Notes under the pieces: model-generated | Seen by the model: the letters and a program-made list of their open reading frames with translations, nothing else | The model's database searches: none | What the model was told of the DNA's origin: nothing | NCBI RefSeq assembly: GCF_002086285.1 | Contig: NZ_MVHU01000001.1 | Span: forward strand, 186,001 to 250,000 | DNA from: Mycolicibacter kumamotonensis | GTDB taxonomy: Bacteria; Actinomycetota; Actinomycetes; Mycobacteriales; Mycobacteriaceae | Reading direction: 5' to 3' | Length of the DNA: 64,000 nt | Shown here: piece after piece, positions 22,376 through 34,193 of the stretch | Numbering within the stretch: the stretch's first letter is position 1 | How the letters are laid out: each line of letters starts with the position of its first letter | Made by a program: the position numbers and the translations under genes

Positions 22376-23481
22376 CGACCGCTGGCCACTGCCGCCGCGG
22401 TCGGGGCACCCGGCGGCGCCGAGTGCGGTTGCTGCGGAACCGCGTTCACCTGCGGCAGCGCCACGGTCTGCAGCACCCGGTTGATGACGATCTCCGAAGT
22501 GATCTCATCGGCGAGCGCGTCGTAGGACAACACCAGCCGGTGCCGCAGCACGTCGGGGATGACCTCGATGACGTCCTGCGGGATCACGTAGTCGCGCCCG
22601 CGCACCAGGGCCAGCGCCCGCGAGGCGGAGATGATGCCCAGCGAGGCACGCGGCGACGCCCCGAACGACAGCCAGTTCTTCACGTCCGGCATGCCGAACT
22701 GCTCGGGCTGGCGGGTCGCGGTGATGACCCGGACCACGTAGTCGACCAGCGCGTGGTGCACGAAGTTGTTGGCCGCCAGGCCCTGCAGCCGCAGCAGGTC
22801 GCCGGGGTTGAGGATCTGCTTGGGCTCCGGCGGGGTGACACCCATCCGGTAGATGATCTCGCGCTCCTCTTCCGGCGACGGGTAGCCGACGTTGATCTTG
22901 AACAGGAATCGGTCGCGCTGCGCTTCGGGCAGCGGGTAGACACCTTCGTGCTCGATCGGGTTCTGGGTGGCCATCACCAGGAACGGGTTGGGCAAGGGAA
23001 TGGTCTTGCCGCCGATGGACACCTTGCGCTCCTGCATGACCTCCAGCAGCGCCGACTGCACCTTGGCCGGCGCCCGGTTGATCTCGTCGGCCAGCAGGAA
23101 GTTGACCATCACCGGACCGAGTTCGGTGTCGAACTCCTCGCGGCCCTGCCGGTAGATGCGGGTACCGATGATGTCGGTCGGCACCAGGTCCGGGGTGAAC
23201 TGGATGCGGGCGAAGCTCCCGCCGACCACCTTGGCGAAGGTCTCCACGGCCAGGGTCTTGGCGACACCGGGCACGCCCTCGAGCAGCACGTGGCCCTTGG
23301 CCAACAGCCCGACCAGGATCCGCTCCACGAGCTGGTCCTGCCCGACGATGACGCGCTTGACCTCGAAGATGGCCCGCTCCAGCGCGTGTACGTCGGCGGC
23401 GAGCCCTGAGCCGGGGCCCTGGGCACCCTCCGAGCCGGGGAAACCGCTGGCGCCCGGGGGCGTCCCATCCGATGACGTCAT
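22372..23481 (-). CDS. moxR1: MoxR-family AAA+ ATPase MoxR1
   Basis: A 369-residue AAA+ ATPase of the MoxR group. Walker A is GVPGVAKT, Walker B LLADEINRAPAKVQSALLE, the sensor-1 region MATQNPIEHEG and sensor 2 GASPRASL. Such ATPases act with VWA and DUF58 proteins, encoded immediately downstream, to remodel or activate client proteins. ATG 23481 is preferred to the upstream GTG at 23496 because GGAGGA lies 7 nt before it. The gap to ripB is about 120 nt. Confidence 0.93.
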   Translation of the reverse strand: MTSSDGTPPGASGFPGSEGAQGPGSGLAADVHALERAIFEVKRVIVGQDQLVERILVGLLAKGHVLLEGVPGVAKTLAVETFAKVVGGSFARIQFTPDLVPTDIIGTRIYRQGREEFDTELGPVMVNFLLADEINRAPAKVQSALLEVMQERKVSIGGKTIPLPNPFLVMATQNPIEHEGVYPLPEAQRDRFLFKINVGYPSPEEEREIIYRMGVTPPEPKQILNPGDLLRLQGLAANNFVHHALVDYVVRVITATRQPEQFGMPDVKNWLSFGASPRASLGIISASRALALVRGRDYVIPQDVIEVIPDVLRHRLVLSYDALADEITSEIVINRVLQTVALPQVNAVPQQPHSAPPGAPTAAAVASGR

Positions 23482-23603
23482 CGAGAAATCCTCCACAAAG
23501 GTCGGTCAGACACAACTGCTTGCACGGCCCGCGGGCCGAGGGGCAGCGTCGTGCCCGCGTTTCACTATTCCAGGGTTAGCAGCATCCGTCGACGTACGGG
23601 CCG

Positions 23604-24305
23604 TCAGTACTCGATGATCCGGGTCAGATACGGCGTCATCCCGGAGGTCCGCACCGGGCTGACGACGACCTTGCCGGCGCTGCCGGAGGCCTCCAGCATC
23701 TTTCCGCCGCCGAGGAACATGGCAACGTGCTGGCCGCCACCGGGCCCCCAGAACATCAGGTCGCCGCGGCGGGCCTGGCTGGGCGGAATGTGCCGGCCGG
23801 CCTTGTACTGATCGCCGGAGAACCGCGGGATCAGGACGCCGACACCCGCGAAGGCGTAGCGCATCAGGCCCGAGCAGTCGAAACCGACGGTGCCGGCCCC
23901 GGAGTCGATGCCCTTGCTGGGACCGGTCAGCGAACCGCCGCCCCAGGAGTACGGCACCCCCATCTGGGAGCCGGCCCGGCGTATGACGTACTCGATGGCC
24001 TGCTTGCCGTGCACCCGCTGGCCCGGCGACACGTTGCCGACGGCTTCGTCGCCGACGTTGAAGCCCAGCCCGGACAGGAACTTGCGGCCCAGGTCCATCG
24101 TGGTCTGGGTGGCCTGCGCGGTGGCCTGCAACGACGCGTTGGCAACGGCCAGCGGGTCACCGGGGGCCCCGGCGCTGATCACCGCGGGCAGGGTGGGGTC
24201 CCATCCGGGATCGGCCGCCGCCGGTGCCGACAGGCCCAGCATCACCGGGACGCCCACCAGCAGCGATCCGATGAGGCTCAACAGCCGTAAGGAATTCTGT
24301 CGCAT
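23604..24305 (-). CDS. ripB: NlpC/P60 peptidoglycan endopeptidase RipB
   Basis: A 233-residue secreted D-gamma-glutamyl-meso-DAP endopeptidase that cleaves peptidoglycan stem peptides. A Sec signal peptide covers about residues 1-31 (LSLIGSLLVGVPVMLGLSAPAAA). The NlpC/P60 domain has catalytic Cys144 (FDCSGLMRYAF) and His193 (QHVAMFLGGG). It lacks the long coiled coil of RipA and is essentially the RipA catalytic end with a short lead. It begins 11 nt after ripA, with GGAG in between, so the two are cotranscribed. Confidence 0.94.
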   Translation of the reverse strand: MRQNSLRLLSLIGSLLVGVPVMLGLSAPAAADPGWDPTLPAVISAGAPGDPLAVANASLQATAQATQTTMDLGRKFLSGLGFNVGDEAVGNVSPGQRVHGKQAIEYVIRRAGSQMGVPYSWGGGSLTGPSKGIDSGAGTVGFDCSGLMRYAFAGVGVLIPRFSGDQYKAGRHIPPSQARRGDLMFWGPGGGQHVAMFLGGGKMLEASGSAGKVVVSPVRTSGMTPYLTRIIEY

Positions 24306-24316
24306 CAGCTCCGCCG

Positions 24317-25738
24317 TCAGTATTCGATGTATCGGACAACAAAAGGCGTCATGCCGCTCTTGCGCACCGGCGACACCTTCACGGTCTGTCCCACGTCGGG
24401 CGCCTCCAGCATCAGGCCGTTGCCCAGGTAGAGGGTCACGTGTTGACTTCCGCCGGGGCCGTAGAAGATGACGTCACCGCGCCGCGCCAGTGCGGTCGGG
24501 ATCTGTCGGCCCATCTTGTACTGCGAGCCCGAGTAGTGCGGCAGCTTGATCCCCACCCCGGCGAACGCGTACAGGATCAGCCCGGAGCAGTCGAATCCGA
24601 CGGTGCCCGAACCCGATCCGATGCCGCGGCTGGGACCGGCGGCGTTGCCACCGCCCCACGAGTAGGGCACGCCGCGCTGTGAGAGCCCCCGCCGGATCAC
24701 GTATTCCGAGGCCTGCCTGCCGTACACCCGCGGGATGCGGCCGTTGGTGATACCGGGGTCATCGGGTTTGGCCAGCCCGATCGACTGGAGGAATTGGCGG
24801 CCCAGGTTCGAGGTCACCTGCGCGGAGGTCTGGGAGATGCCGAGCACCTGGTTGATGACCGCGATCGGGTCGCCGGGGATGTTGGCGCTGGGGATCATCG
24901 GCAGGGTGGGGTCCCATTCCCCGTCCCACTGGTCGCTGCGCTTGGCGGGCGTCGGGCCCCCGGAGGGGTTGCCCCACCGGTCACCGGAGGGCCCGCCGGC
25001 CGGTGCCGGGGTCTGGTCCTGGCCGCGGGCGGCGACCAGCTTGGCCTGCGCCTGATTGCGCTGCGCGGCCAGCCGGTCGATCTCGCCCTGCTGTTCACCG
25101 AACCTGCGCTGGGTCTCGGTGAGCGCGGCGACCGCGGCGTCCTGGCTGGACTGCGCGTCGGCGACCGCCTGGTCGGCCTTCTGCTTGGCCAGCCGGGCCG
25201 CCGACTCCTTGTTCAGCTGCTCGGTGCGGGCCCGCTTGAGGTTGTCCAGCGCCTGCTGGGAGCTCAGCGCTAGGGTCCGGCCGGCGGCGGCGGCGGCGAT
25301 CATCTCCGACGGGTCGGTCGCGGTCAGATAGCTGTCGGACGGTCCGTTGACGTAGGTCGACGCGGCAAACGTGTTGAACCGCTTCTGCGCGGCGACGATC
25401 GCGGCGTCGGCGTCGGCGATCGCCTGATGACTGGCCTCCACTTCCTGCTGGGCGGCGGCCGCGTTCTCACGTGCGGTCTGCAGTTCCACCAGGGCCTTGT
25501 TGACGCCCTCCTTCTCTTCGGCGATCCGGGCCCCCAGGTTCTGCAGTGCCTGGTTGGCCTCGGCGACGTCGGCGATCAGCGCGGCGATGCTGTCGGGGCT
25601 CGGCGCCGGTTGGGCCGCCGCCAGCCCGGGGGTTCCCCCCAGCAGCGCAGCGCTGAGCACCGACGCTGTGGCGGCACGGGCCAGCCTGGCGGCCCACGGG
25701 AGGACAGCGCCCTCGGAGCCACAGCGGATGCGTCTCAT
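24317..25738 (-). CDS. ripA: Peptidoglycan endopeptidase RipA (septal hydrolase)
   Basis: A 473-residue secreted cell-separation hydrolase: signal peptide about 1-40 (ASVLSAALLGGTPGLAAA), a long alpha-helical coiled-coil domain (about 45-230) that in the family occludes the active site, a linker, then NlpC/P60 with Cys384 and His433, one residue offset from M. tuberculosis RipA Cys383/His432. In mycobacteria it acts with RpfB at the septum. ATG 25738 follows an AGGAG by about 11 nt and yields the expected length; the frame to 25828 is just open. A direct repeat at 25890-25906 upstream resembles an MtrA site. Confidence 0.95.
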   Translation of the reverse strand: MRRIRCGSEGAVLPWAARLARAATASVLSAALLGGTPGLAAAQPAPSPDSIAALIADVAEANQALQNLGARIAEEKEGVNKALVELQTARENAAAAQQEVEASHQAIADADAAIVAAQKRFNTFAASTYVNGPSDSYLTATDPSEMIAAAAAGRTLALSSQQALDNLKRARTEQLNKESAARLAKQKADQAVADAQSSQDAAVAALTETQRRFGEQQGEIDRLAAQRNQAQAKLVAARGQDQTPAPAGGPSGDRWGNPSGGPTPAKRSDQWDGEWDPTLPMIPSANIPGDPIAVINQVLGISQTSAQVTSNLGRQFLQSIGLAKPDDPGITNGRIPRVYGRQASEYVIRRGLSQRGVPYSWGGGNAAGPSRGIGSGSGTVGFDCSGLILYAFAGVGIKLPHYSGSQYKMGRQIPTALARRGDVIFYGPGGSQHVTLYLGNGLMLEAPDVGQTVKVSPVRKSGMTPFVVRYIEY

Positions 25739-25889
25739 TCGGCTTGGATCTCCTCGGACTCGGGCAGGGGCGCCGCGCTCTTCGGCCGGTGACGACAGCA
25801 CAGCTAACAGCTGCGACTTTTGAACCATACGTCACATCAGTCACTGGAGAAACGTTCGTAACAAACTACGTCTTTGTAATTAAGCGGGT

Positions 25890-25906
25890 TGTGACCGACT
25901 AGTGAC
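25890..25906 (-). promoter_or_regulatory. Candidate MtrA box upstream of ripA
   Basis: On the minus strand GTCACT and GTCACA form a direct repeat separated by 5 nt, 152-168 nt before the ripA start. MtrA, the cell-cycle response regulator, recognises spaced GTCACA-like repeats, and ripA is a known MtrA target in M. tuberculosis. The match is by eye and the assignment is inferred. Confidence 0.4.
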
Positions 25907-25980
25907 CTACTTCTTTGCCGCCATACGAAAGGCGGCGATCACCGATTGCCCAAAGGCGGTGAGTTCAGGCGGTAAGAGCG

Positions 25981-26532
25981 CTATTCCGTGGTCTCGACGT
26001 GAGCGGCAGCGCGTTTGCTGCGTGCCTGCAGAAACCGGGTGCCGACGGCCGCTGCCGCTACCCCGATCAGCAGTGCCACGGTCAGTCCCGTCCACGGCAG
26101 ATCGGGGGTCGTCAATTCATTGAGGAAATTCCGCGCAGACACCACCGGATCGCCGGTTTTGGCGTGATCCTCGGCGGCCTCCAATTTGGCCCGGTGAAAC
26201 TGTCCGCTGTAACTGCCGACATAAGTCGTACTGAGCACCAGCACGGTGGAGTCCGGGTAGTCATAGCCCACCACCGTGGCGACATCGCGCAGCGCAGTGT
26301 CCATCCCCGGGTTACGGGCGACCTCGACGATCTTGAGGTCGATGCCGTCGCGGGCCGCATCGGCCACCACATTGCGCAACGCCGGCACGTCGGCGGCCGG
26401 CGCGCTCACCCCATCGACGGCCACGGCAACCTTGACCAGCGCCATGCATTCATCCGGCGGGGTGGCCGGGTCGAGGCCGACGGTGATGCAGAGCTCGCCG
26501 GGAATGTAGGCCGGCAGATGCGGGGTGGTCAC
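25981..26532 (-). CDS. Rv1476-like membrane-anchored protein
   Basis: A 183-residue protein with a soluble N-terminal domain of about 145 residues (TVGLDPATPPDECMALVKVAV; LKIVEVARNPGMDTALRDVATVVG) and one C-terminal membrane helix (WTGLTVALLIGVAAAAVGTRF) with a basic tail. The conserved N-terminal fold resembles short TPM-like/DUF6676 proteins of actinobacteria; function unknown. The frame is open to 26703, but GTG 26532 is preferred: it gives the usual length and stands 8 nt from a TACCGT -10. It is divergent from acn and upstream of ripA on the same strand. Confidence 0.82.
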   Translation of the reverse strand: MTTPHLPAYIPGELCITVGLDPATPPDECMALVKVAVAVDGVSAPAADVPALRNVVADAARDGIDLKIVEVARNPGMDTALRDVATVVGYDYPDSTVLVLSTTYVGSYSGQFHRAKLEAAEDHAKTGDPVVSARNFLNELTTPDLPWTGLTVALLIGVAAAAVGTRFLQARSKRAAAHVETTE

Positions 26533-26546
26533 GGGTGTTGACGGTA
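26530..26546 (-). promoter_or_regulatory. Leaderless-type promoter of the Rv1476-like gene
   Basis: A -10 element TACCGT (26541-26546, minus strand) is followed by 8 nt and the GTG at 26532-26530, with no Shine-Dalgarno. It lies in the 134-bp region shared with divergent acn. Confidence 0.5.
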
Positions 26547-26557
26547 TCAAGTGCCGC

Positions 26558-26576
26558 CCAGGTGAGGTGATCCTTA
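26558..26576. promoter_or_regulatory. Weak IdeR-like box in the acn upstream region
   Basis: The 19-mer CCAGGTGAGGTGATCCTTA matches the IdeR iron box (TTAGGTTAGGCTAACCTAA) at 12 positions by eye, including AGGT, AGG and CCT. It lies just upstream of the likely acn -35/-10 (TAGGGT near 26601). Iron control of aconitase would be logical, but the match is below the strength of proven boxes. Confidence 0.25.
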
Positions 26577-26603
26577 CTTCATGCAGGACACGCGTACTGT
26601 TAG

Positions 26604-29477
<2,874 letters not shown>

Positions 29478-29509
29478 GTCAGGTAGGCCACGTAGGCGGC
29501 GAGCAGCTG

Positions 29510-30073
29510 ATGCCCAGGGTCAGCGAGGATCACCTGGCGGCCCGGCGTCGCCAGATCCTTGACGGCGCGCGGCGGTGTTTCGCCGCCTACGGCTACGACG
29601 GGGCCACGGTGCGACGGTTGGAGCAGACCGTCGGGCTGTCACGGGGGGCTATCTTCCATCACTTCCGCGACAAGGACACCCTGTTCTTCGAGCTGGCCCA
29701 AGAGGATGCCGCGCAGATGGCGGAGGTGGCCGCCCGGTCCGGCCTGATCGGCGTCATGCGGGACATGCTGGCCGCGCCGGAGCAGTTCGACTGGCTTGCC
29801 ACTCGCCTGGAGATCGCGCGCAAGCTGCGCCACGACCCGGAGTTCCGCCGCGGCTGGGCGGAGCGATCAGCCGAATTATCCGCTGCGACAACGGATCGGC
29901 TGCATCGGCAGAAGCAGGCCGGCCGACTGCGCGAGGACGTTCCCAGCGATGTGCTGCACACCTATCTAGACCTGGTGCTCGACGGCCTGGTGGCACGGCT
30001 GGCCTCGGGAGAGGATCCCCGGCGACTGTCCGCGGTGCTCGACCTGGTGGAGGATTCGGTGCGGCAGCGCTGA
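29510..30073 (+). CDS. TetR-family regulator of aconitase (AcnR/Rv1474c-like)
   Basis: A 187-residue TetR repressor. The N-terminal HTH spans about residues 12-58 (RRRQILDGARRCFAAYGYDGATVRRLEQTVGLSRGAIFHHFRDKDTLF); the rest is the ligand and dimerisation domain. It lies 32 nt downstream of acn on the same strand, as does acnR in Corynebacterium, where it represses acn, and Rv1474c in M. tuberculosis. Autoregulation through the acn promoter is likely. The sensed ligand is not evident. Confidence 0.88.
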   Translation: MPRVSEDHLAARRRQILDGARRCFAAYGYDGATVRRLEQTVGLSRGAIFHHFRDKDTLFFELAQEDAAQMAEVAARSGLIGVMRDMLAAPEQFDWLATRLEIARKLRHDPEFRRGWAERSAELSAATTDRLHRQKQAGRLREDVPSDVLHTYLDLVLDGLVARLASGEDPRRLSAVLDLVEDSVRQR

Positions 30074-30102
30074 TTTCGGTTGTGCGGCTTTCGGTTCGCC
30101 AG

Positions 30103-30174
30103 CCCGGCGCGAGCGTGCACACAATGTCAGTGGCGCCCGGCGTGTCGCGCGCAAACGCGCACGCTCGCCGGGGG
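30103..30174. repeat. Inverted repeat between convergent genes
   Basis: Arms CCCGGCGCGAGCGTGC (30103-30118) and GCACGCTCGCCGGGG (30159-30173/4) pair over GCGAGCGTGC plus an offset CCGG, separated by about 40 nt. It sits between the ends of the TetR gene and the convergent HTH gene and could end transcription from both sides. From memory, very similar GAGCGTGC palindromes recur between genes in many mycobacteria. Confidence 0.6.
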
Positions 30175-30181
30175 TGAACAC

Positions 30182-30379
30182 TCAGCGGGACCGGGTGCGG
30201 TGGTTGGGCCCGCCGCGGCTACGCATTGCCACACCGGACTCCCGCAACATGCTGTGTACCGAACCGTATGACCGCCCGGTGGACGCCGCCAGGGTGCGGA
30301 TGCTGGCCCCGCGCTCGTAGGCGTTGCGCAACTCGATCAGCTGTCGATCGCGCAGCTTGTTCGGTTTCGTCGTCGCCAC
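30182..30379 (-). CDS. Small helix-turn-helix protein (Rv1473A-like)
   Basis: A 65-residue basic protein consisting of one HTH: RQLIELRNAYERGASIRTLAASTGRSYGSVHSMLRESGV, then a basic tail. The pattern resembles the helix-turn-helix of resolvases and WhiB-independent small regulators and matches Rv1473A in size and place, next to the ABC-F gene. It is probably a DNA-binding regulator; its target is unknown. It starts about 100 nt beyond the ABC-F stop on the same strand. Confidence 0.8.
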   Translation of the reverse strand: MATTKPNKLRDRQLIELRNAYERGASIRTLAASTGRSYGSVHSMLRESGVAMRSRGGPNHRTRSR

Positions 30380-30482
30380 GTGCCCTCACCACCCCTTCGC
30401 CGTACCAACGGGTTCAGCGTAGGAAGGCATCGGCGGCGCCGGGCGGCTTTGGCTGAAATCCAGACGGACCGCGACCCGGGTG

Positions 30483-32120
<1,638 letters not shown>

Positions 32121-32137
32121 GCGCGCGTACTCCTGAG

Positions 32138-32959
32138 CTATTTGTCGTCGGTGAAGACCGGTGGGCGCTTCTCGGCGCGCGCAGCGACGGCTTCCTCGAA
32201 GTTGCTGGTCAACAGGCGCACATAGAGCTGTCCGAGCCCCTCGGCCTGCATGTGCCCCTCCAGACTACCGGCATCGAGTCCGCTCCACAGCGTCCGCTTG
32301 GTCAGTTCGGTGCCCGGCCGGGAGAATCCGGCGATCCGCTCGGCCAGGTCATAGCAGGTATCCAGCAGATCCGCCGGCTCGACCACCCGGGACACCAACC
32401 CGATCCGCTCGGCCTCGGCGGCGTCGACGTCGCGGCCGGTGAGCATGATCTCGAACGCCCGCGACGCCCCGATCGCCCGCGGCAGCAGATAGCTCAGCCC
32501 CAGTTCACTGGCGGTCAGGCCGTTGTTGATCCCGGCCGCCCGAAAATAGGCGCCCGCCGCGGCGACCCGGATGTCGGCCGCCAGTGCCAGGCACAGTCCG
32601 CCGCCGATGGCCGCGCCGTTGACCGCGGCGATCACCGGCTGGTGCAGCCGCCGCAGCGACAGGATGATGTCGTCGAGCAGTTCCATCGACCGCAACCCGA
32701 AACTGGGCCGGGTCAGCCCGGCCACGTGCGGCACCGAACCGGCCGACTTGTGGTCGGCACCGGAGGAGAATCCGCGCCCCGCGCCGGTGAGCACCACCAC
32801 CCGCACCGCATTGTCGTAACTGATCTGCGCCAGCACATCGCGCAGTGGCACCATGACGTCGAACGCCATCGAGTTCATCCGCTCCGGGCGGTTCAGCGTG
32901 ATCAGCGCGACCTGCGGACGCGGGCGTTCGACGAGGACGAATTCGGATGCGGCGGTCAC
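32138..32959 (-). CDS. echA12: Enoyl-CoA hydratase/isomerase family protein EchA12
   Basis: A 273-residue crotonase-fold enzyme. The oxyanion-hole regions are GRGFSSGAD (about residues 60-70) and AAVNGAAIGGGLCLALAADIRVA (about 115-137), followed by GLSYLLPRAIGASRAFEIMLTGRDVDAAEAERIGLV. It probably acts in fatty acid beta-oxidation; the chain-length preference cannot be read. It sits between the thioredoxin gene (26-nt gap upstream) and the ABC-F gene (17-nt gap), the same order as Rv1471-Rv1472-Rv1473. Confidence 0.88.
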   Translation of the reverse strand: MTAASEFVLVERPRPQVALITLNRPERMNSMAFDVMVPLRDVLAQISYDNAVRVVVLTGAGRGFSSGADHKSAGSVPHVAGLTRPSFGLRSMELLDDIILSLRRLHQPVIAAVNGAAIGGGLCLALAADIRVAAAGAYFRAAGINNGLTASELGLSYLLPRAIGASRAFEIMLTGRDVDAAEAERIGLVSRVVEPADLLDTCYDLAERIAGFSRPGTELTKRTLWSGLDAGSLEGHMQAEGLGQLYVRLLTSNFEEAVAARAEKRPPVFTDDK

Positions 32960-32985
32960 GGTTGCACGCTATCGCGTGCGGCGGA

Positions 32986-33360
32986 TCAGACCTGTTCGGG
33001 CTTGTCCTGGTCAGCCTGCGCGGCCAGGGCAGCCTCCACGTCGAGCTCCTTGACCTGCTGAACCAGGTGCTCCAGGGCCGCCGCGGGCAGCGCGCCGGCC
33101 TGGTTGAACACCAGCGTGCCCTTCTTGAACGCCATCAGGGTGGGAATGGACCGGATCTGCGCCGCGGCGGCGAGCTGCTGTTCGGCCTCGGTGTCGACCT
33201 TGGCGAACACCACGTCGGGGTGGTTCTCCGAGGCGGACTCGAACGTCGGCGCGAATGATTTACACGGTCCGCACCAGGAGGCCCAGAAATCGACCAGAAC
33301 AATGTCGTTATCGGCGATGGTTTCTTCGAATTTCGCTGCGGTGAGGTCTTGAGTTGCCAT
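32986..33360 (-). CDS. trxB1: Thioredoxin (TrxB1/Rv1471-like)
   Basis: A 124-residue thioredoxin with the redox motif WCGPC (Cys30, Cys33) and the cis-proline region IRSIPTLMAFKKG. A 20-residue Ala/Lys tail follows the fold. It is a cytosolic disulfide reductase working with thioredoxin reductase. M. tuberculosis has two thioredoxin genes here, trxA (Rv1470) and trxB1 (Rv1471); only one is present in this window, and position next to echA12 favours trxB1. Confidence 0.92.
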   Translation of the reverse strand: MATQDLTAAKFEETIADNDIVLVDFWASWCGPCKSFAPTFESASENHPDVVFAKVDTEAEQQLAAAAQIRSIPTLMAFKKGTLVFNQAGALPAAALEHLVQQVKELDVEAALAAQADQDKPEQV

Positions 33361-33536
33361 GATTGCCCCAACGCCCGGGTAAGCCGTGGTGTTCCCGGCC
33401 GCCGCCGGGTGATGGTGCAGTGGCTACACAGCGGGCGCACAGCACAGTGCTAGCCGTGCGCTAACTTAACCATTAACGGTGGTAACACCCTGTCCGGCGG
33501 CAGCCGCCGCAGATGTCGACGAACGGAGAAATGTTG

Positions 33537-34187
33537 ATGTTCGCCCACCCCAATCCCGCACCGGCGATCTGGTCGATGACCGGCGCCGCCGCGCTGTTCG
33601 CTGCCGCGCTGCTGGTTCCGGCACCGGCCCACGCCGAGGGCGACCGGGTGATCGGCCCGGTGTCCTCGGTGACCGGCAGCACCTTCGAGGTGGCCCGGCC
33701 CACCGGCACCGCCACGGTCGCCTTCAGCGACTCCACCCGCATCGTGGAACCGGTACCGGCCCAGCTCGGCGAGATCACCGCCGGGACCTGCATCAAAGCC
33801 GGGGCCACCCCGGACAGCGCCCCCGCCGACAGCGGTGCGATCACCGCGAAATGGGTGGCGATCAGCACTCCGGTCGACGGCAAATGCCCGCAGCGACCCG
33901 GTGGCACCGACGCCCCCGCGCCGCCCGCTCCGCATCGCGGTGTCCGCGGTGTCGTCGACTCCGTGGCCGGCAACACCATCACCGTGACCGGCGCCAACGG
34001 GCAGACCACCGTGACGGTCAGTGACGACACCCACCTGCGCAGGATGGTCACCGTCGGTGCCGGGGTGATCAGCGACGGCAAGTGCGTCGCGGCCCGCGGC
34101 GCCAAGGACGCCGACGGCGTGCTGCAGGCGACCAGGATCTCGGTCTGGGCGCCCGACGGCGACGGCTGCCCCGAGCCGCCGGTGTAA
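33537..34187 (+). CDS. Secreted protein with two DUF5666-like repeats
   Basis: A 216-residue exported protein of unknown function. A signal peptide (AIWSMTGAAALFAAALLVPAPAHA) ends near residue 33. Two related beta-rich units follow: VIGPVSSVTGSTFEVARPTGTATVAFSDSTRI and, after a Pro/Ala linker, VRGVVDSVAGNTITVTGANGQTTVTVSDDTHL, each with a later Cys. These look like DUF5666-type OB-like repeats. ATG 33537 has GGAG 8 nt upstream; ATGs at 33513 and 33531 are less well placed. It is divergent from the thioredoxin gene and has no counterpart at this place in M. tuberculosis that I know of. Confidence 0.65.
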   Translation: MFAHPNPAPAIWSMTGAAALFAAALLVPAPAHAEGDRVIGPVSSVTGSTFEVARPTGTATVAFSDSTRIVEPVPAQLGEITAGTCIKAGATPDSAPADSGAITAKWVAISTPVDGKCPQRPGGTDAPAPPAPHRGVRGVVDSVAGNTITVTGANGQTTVTVSDDTHLRRMVTVGAGVISDGKCVAARGAKDADGVLQATRISVWAPDGDGCPEPPV

Positions 34188-34193
34188 CCGGGG

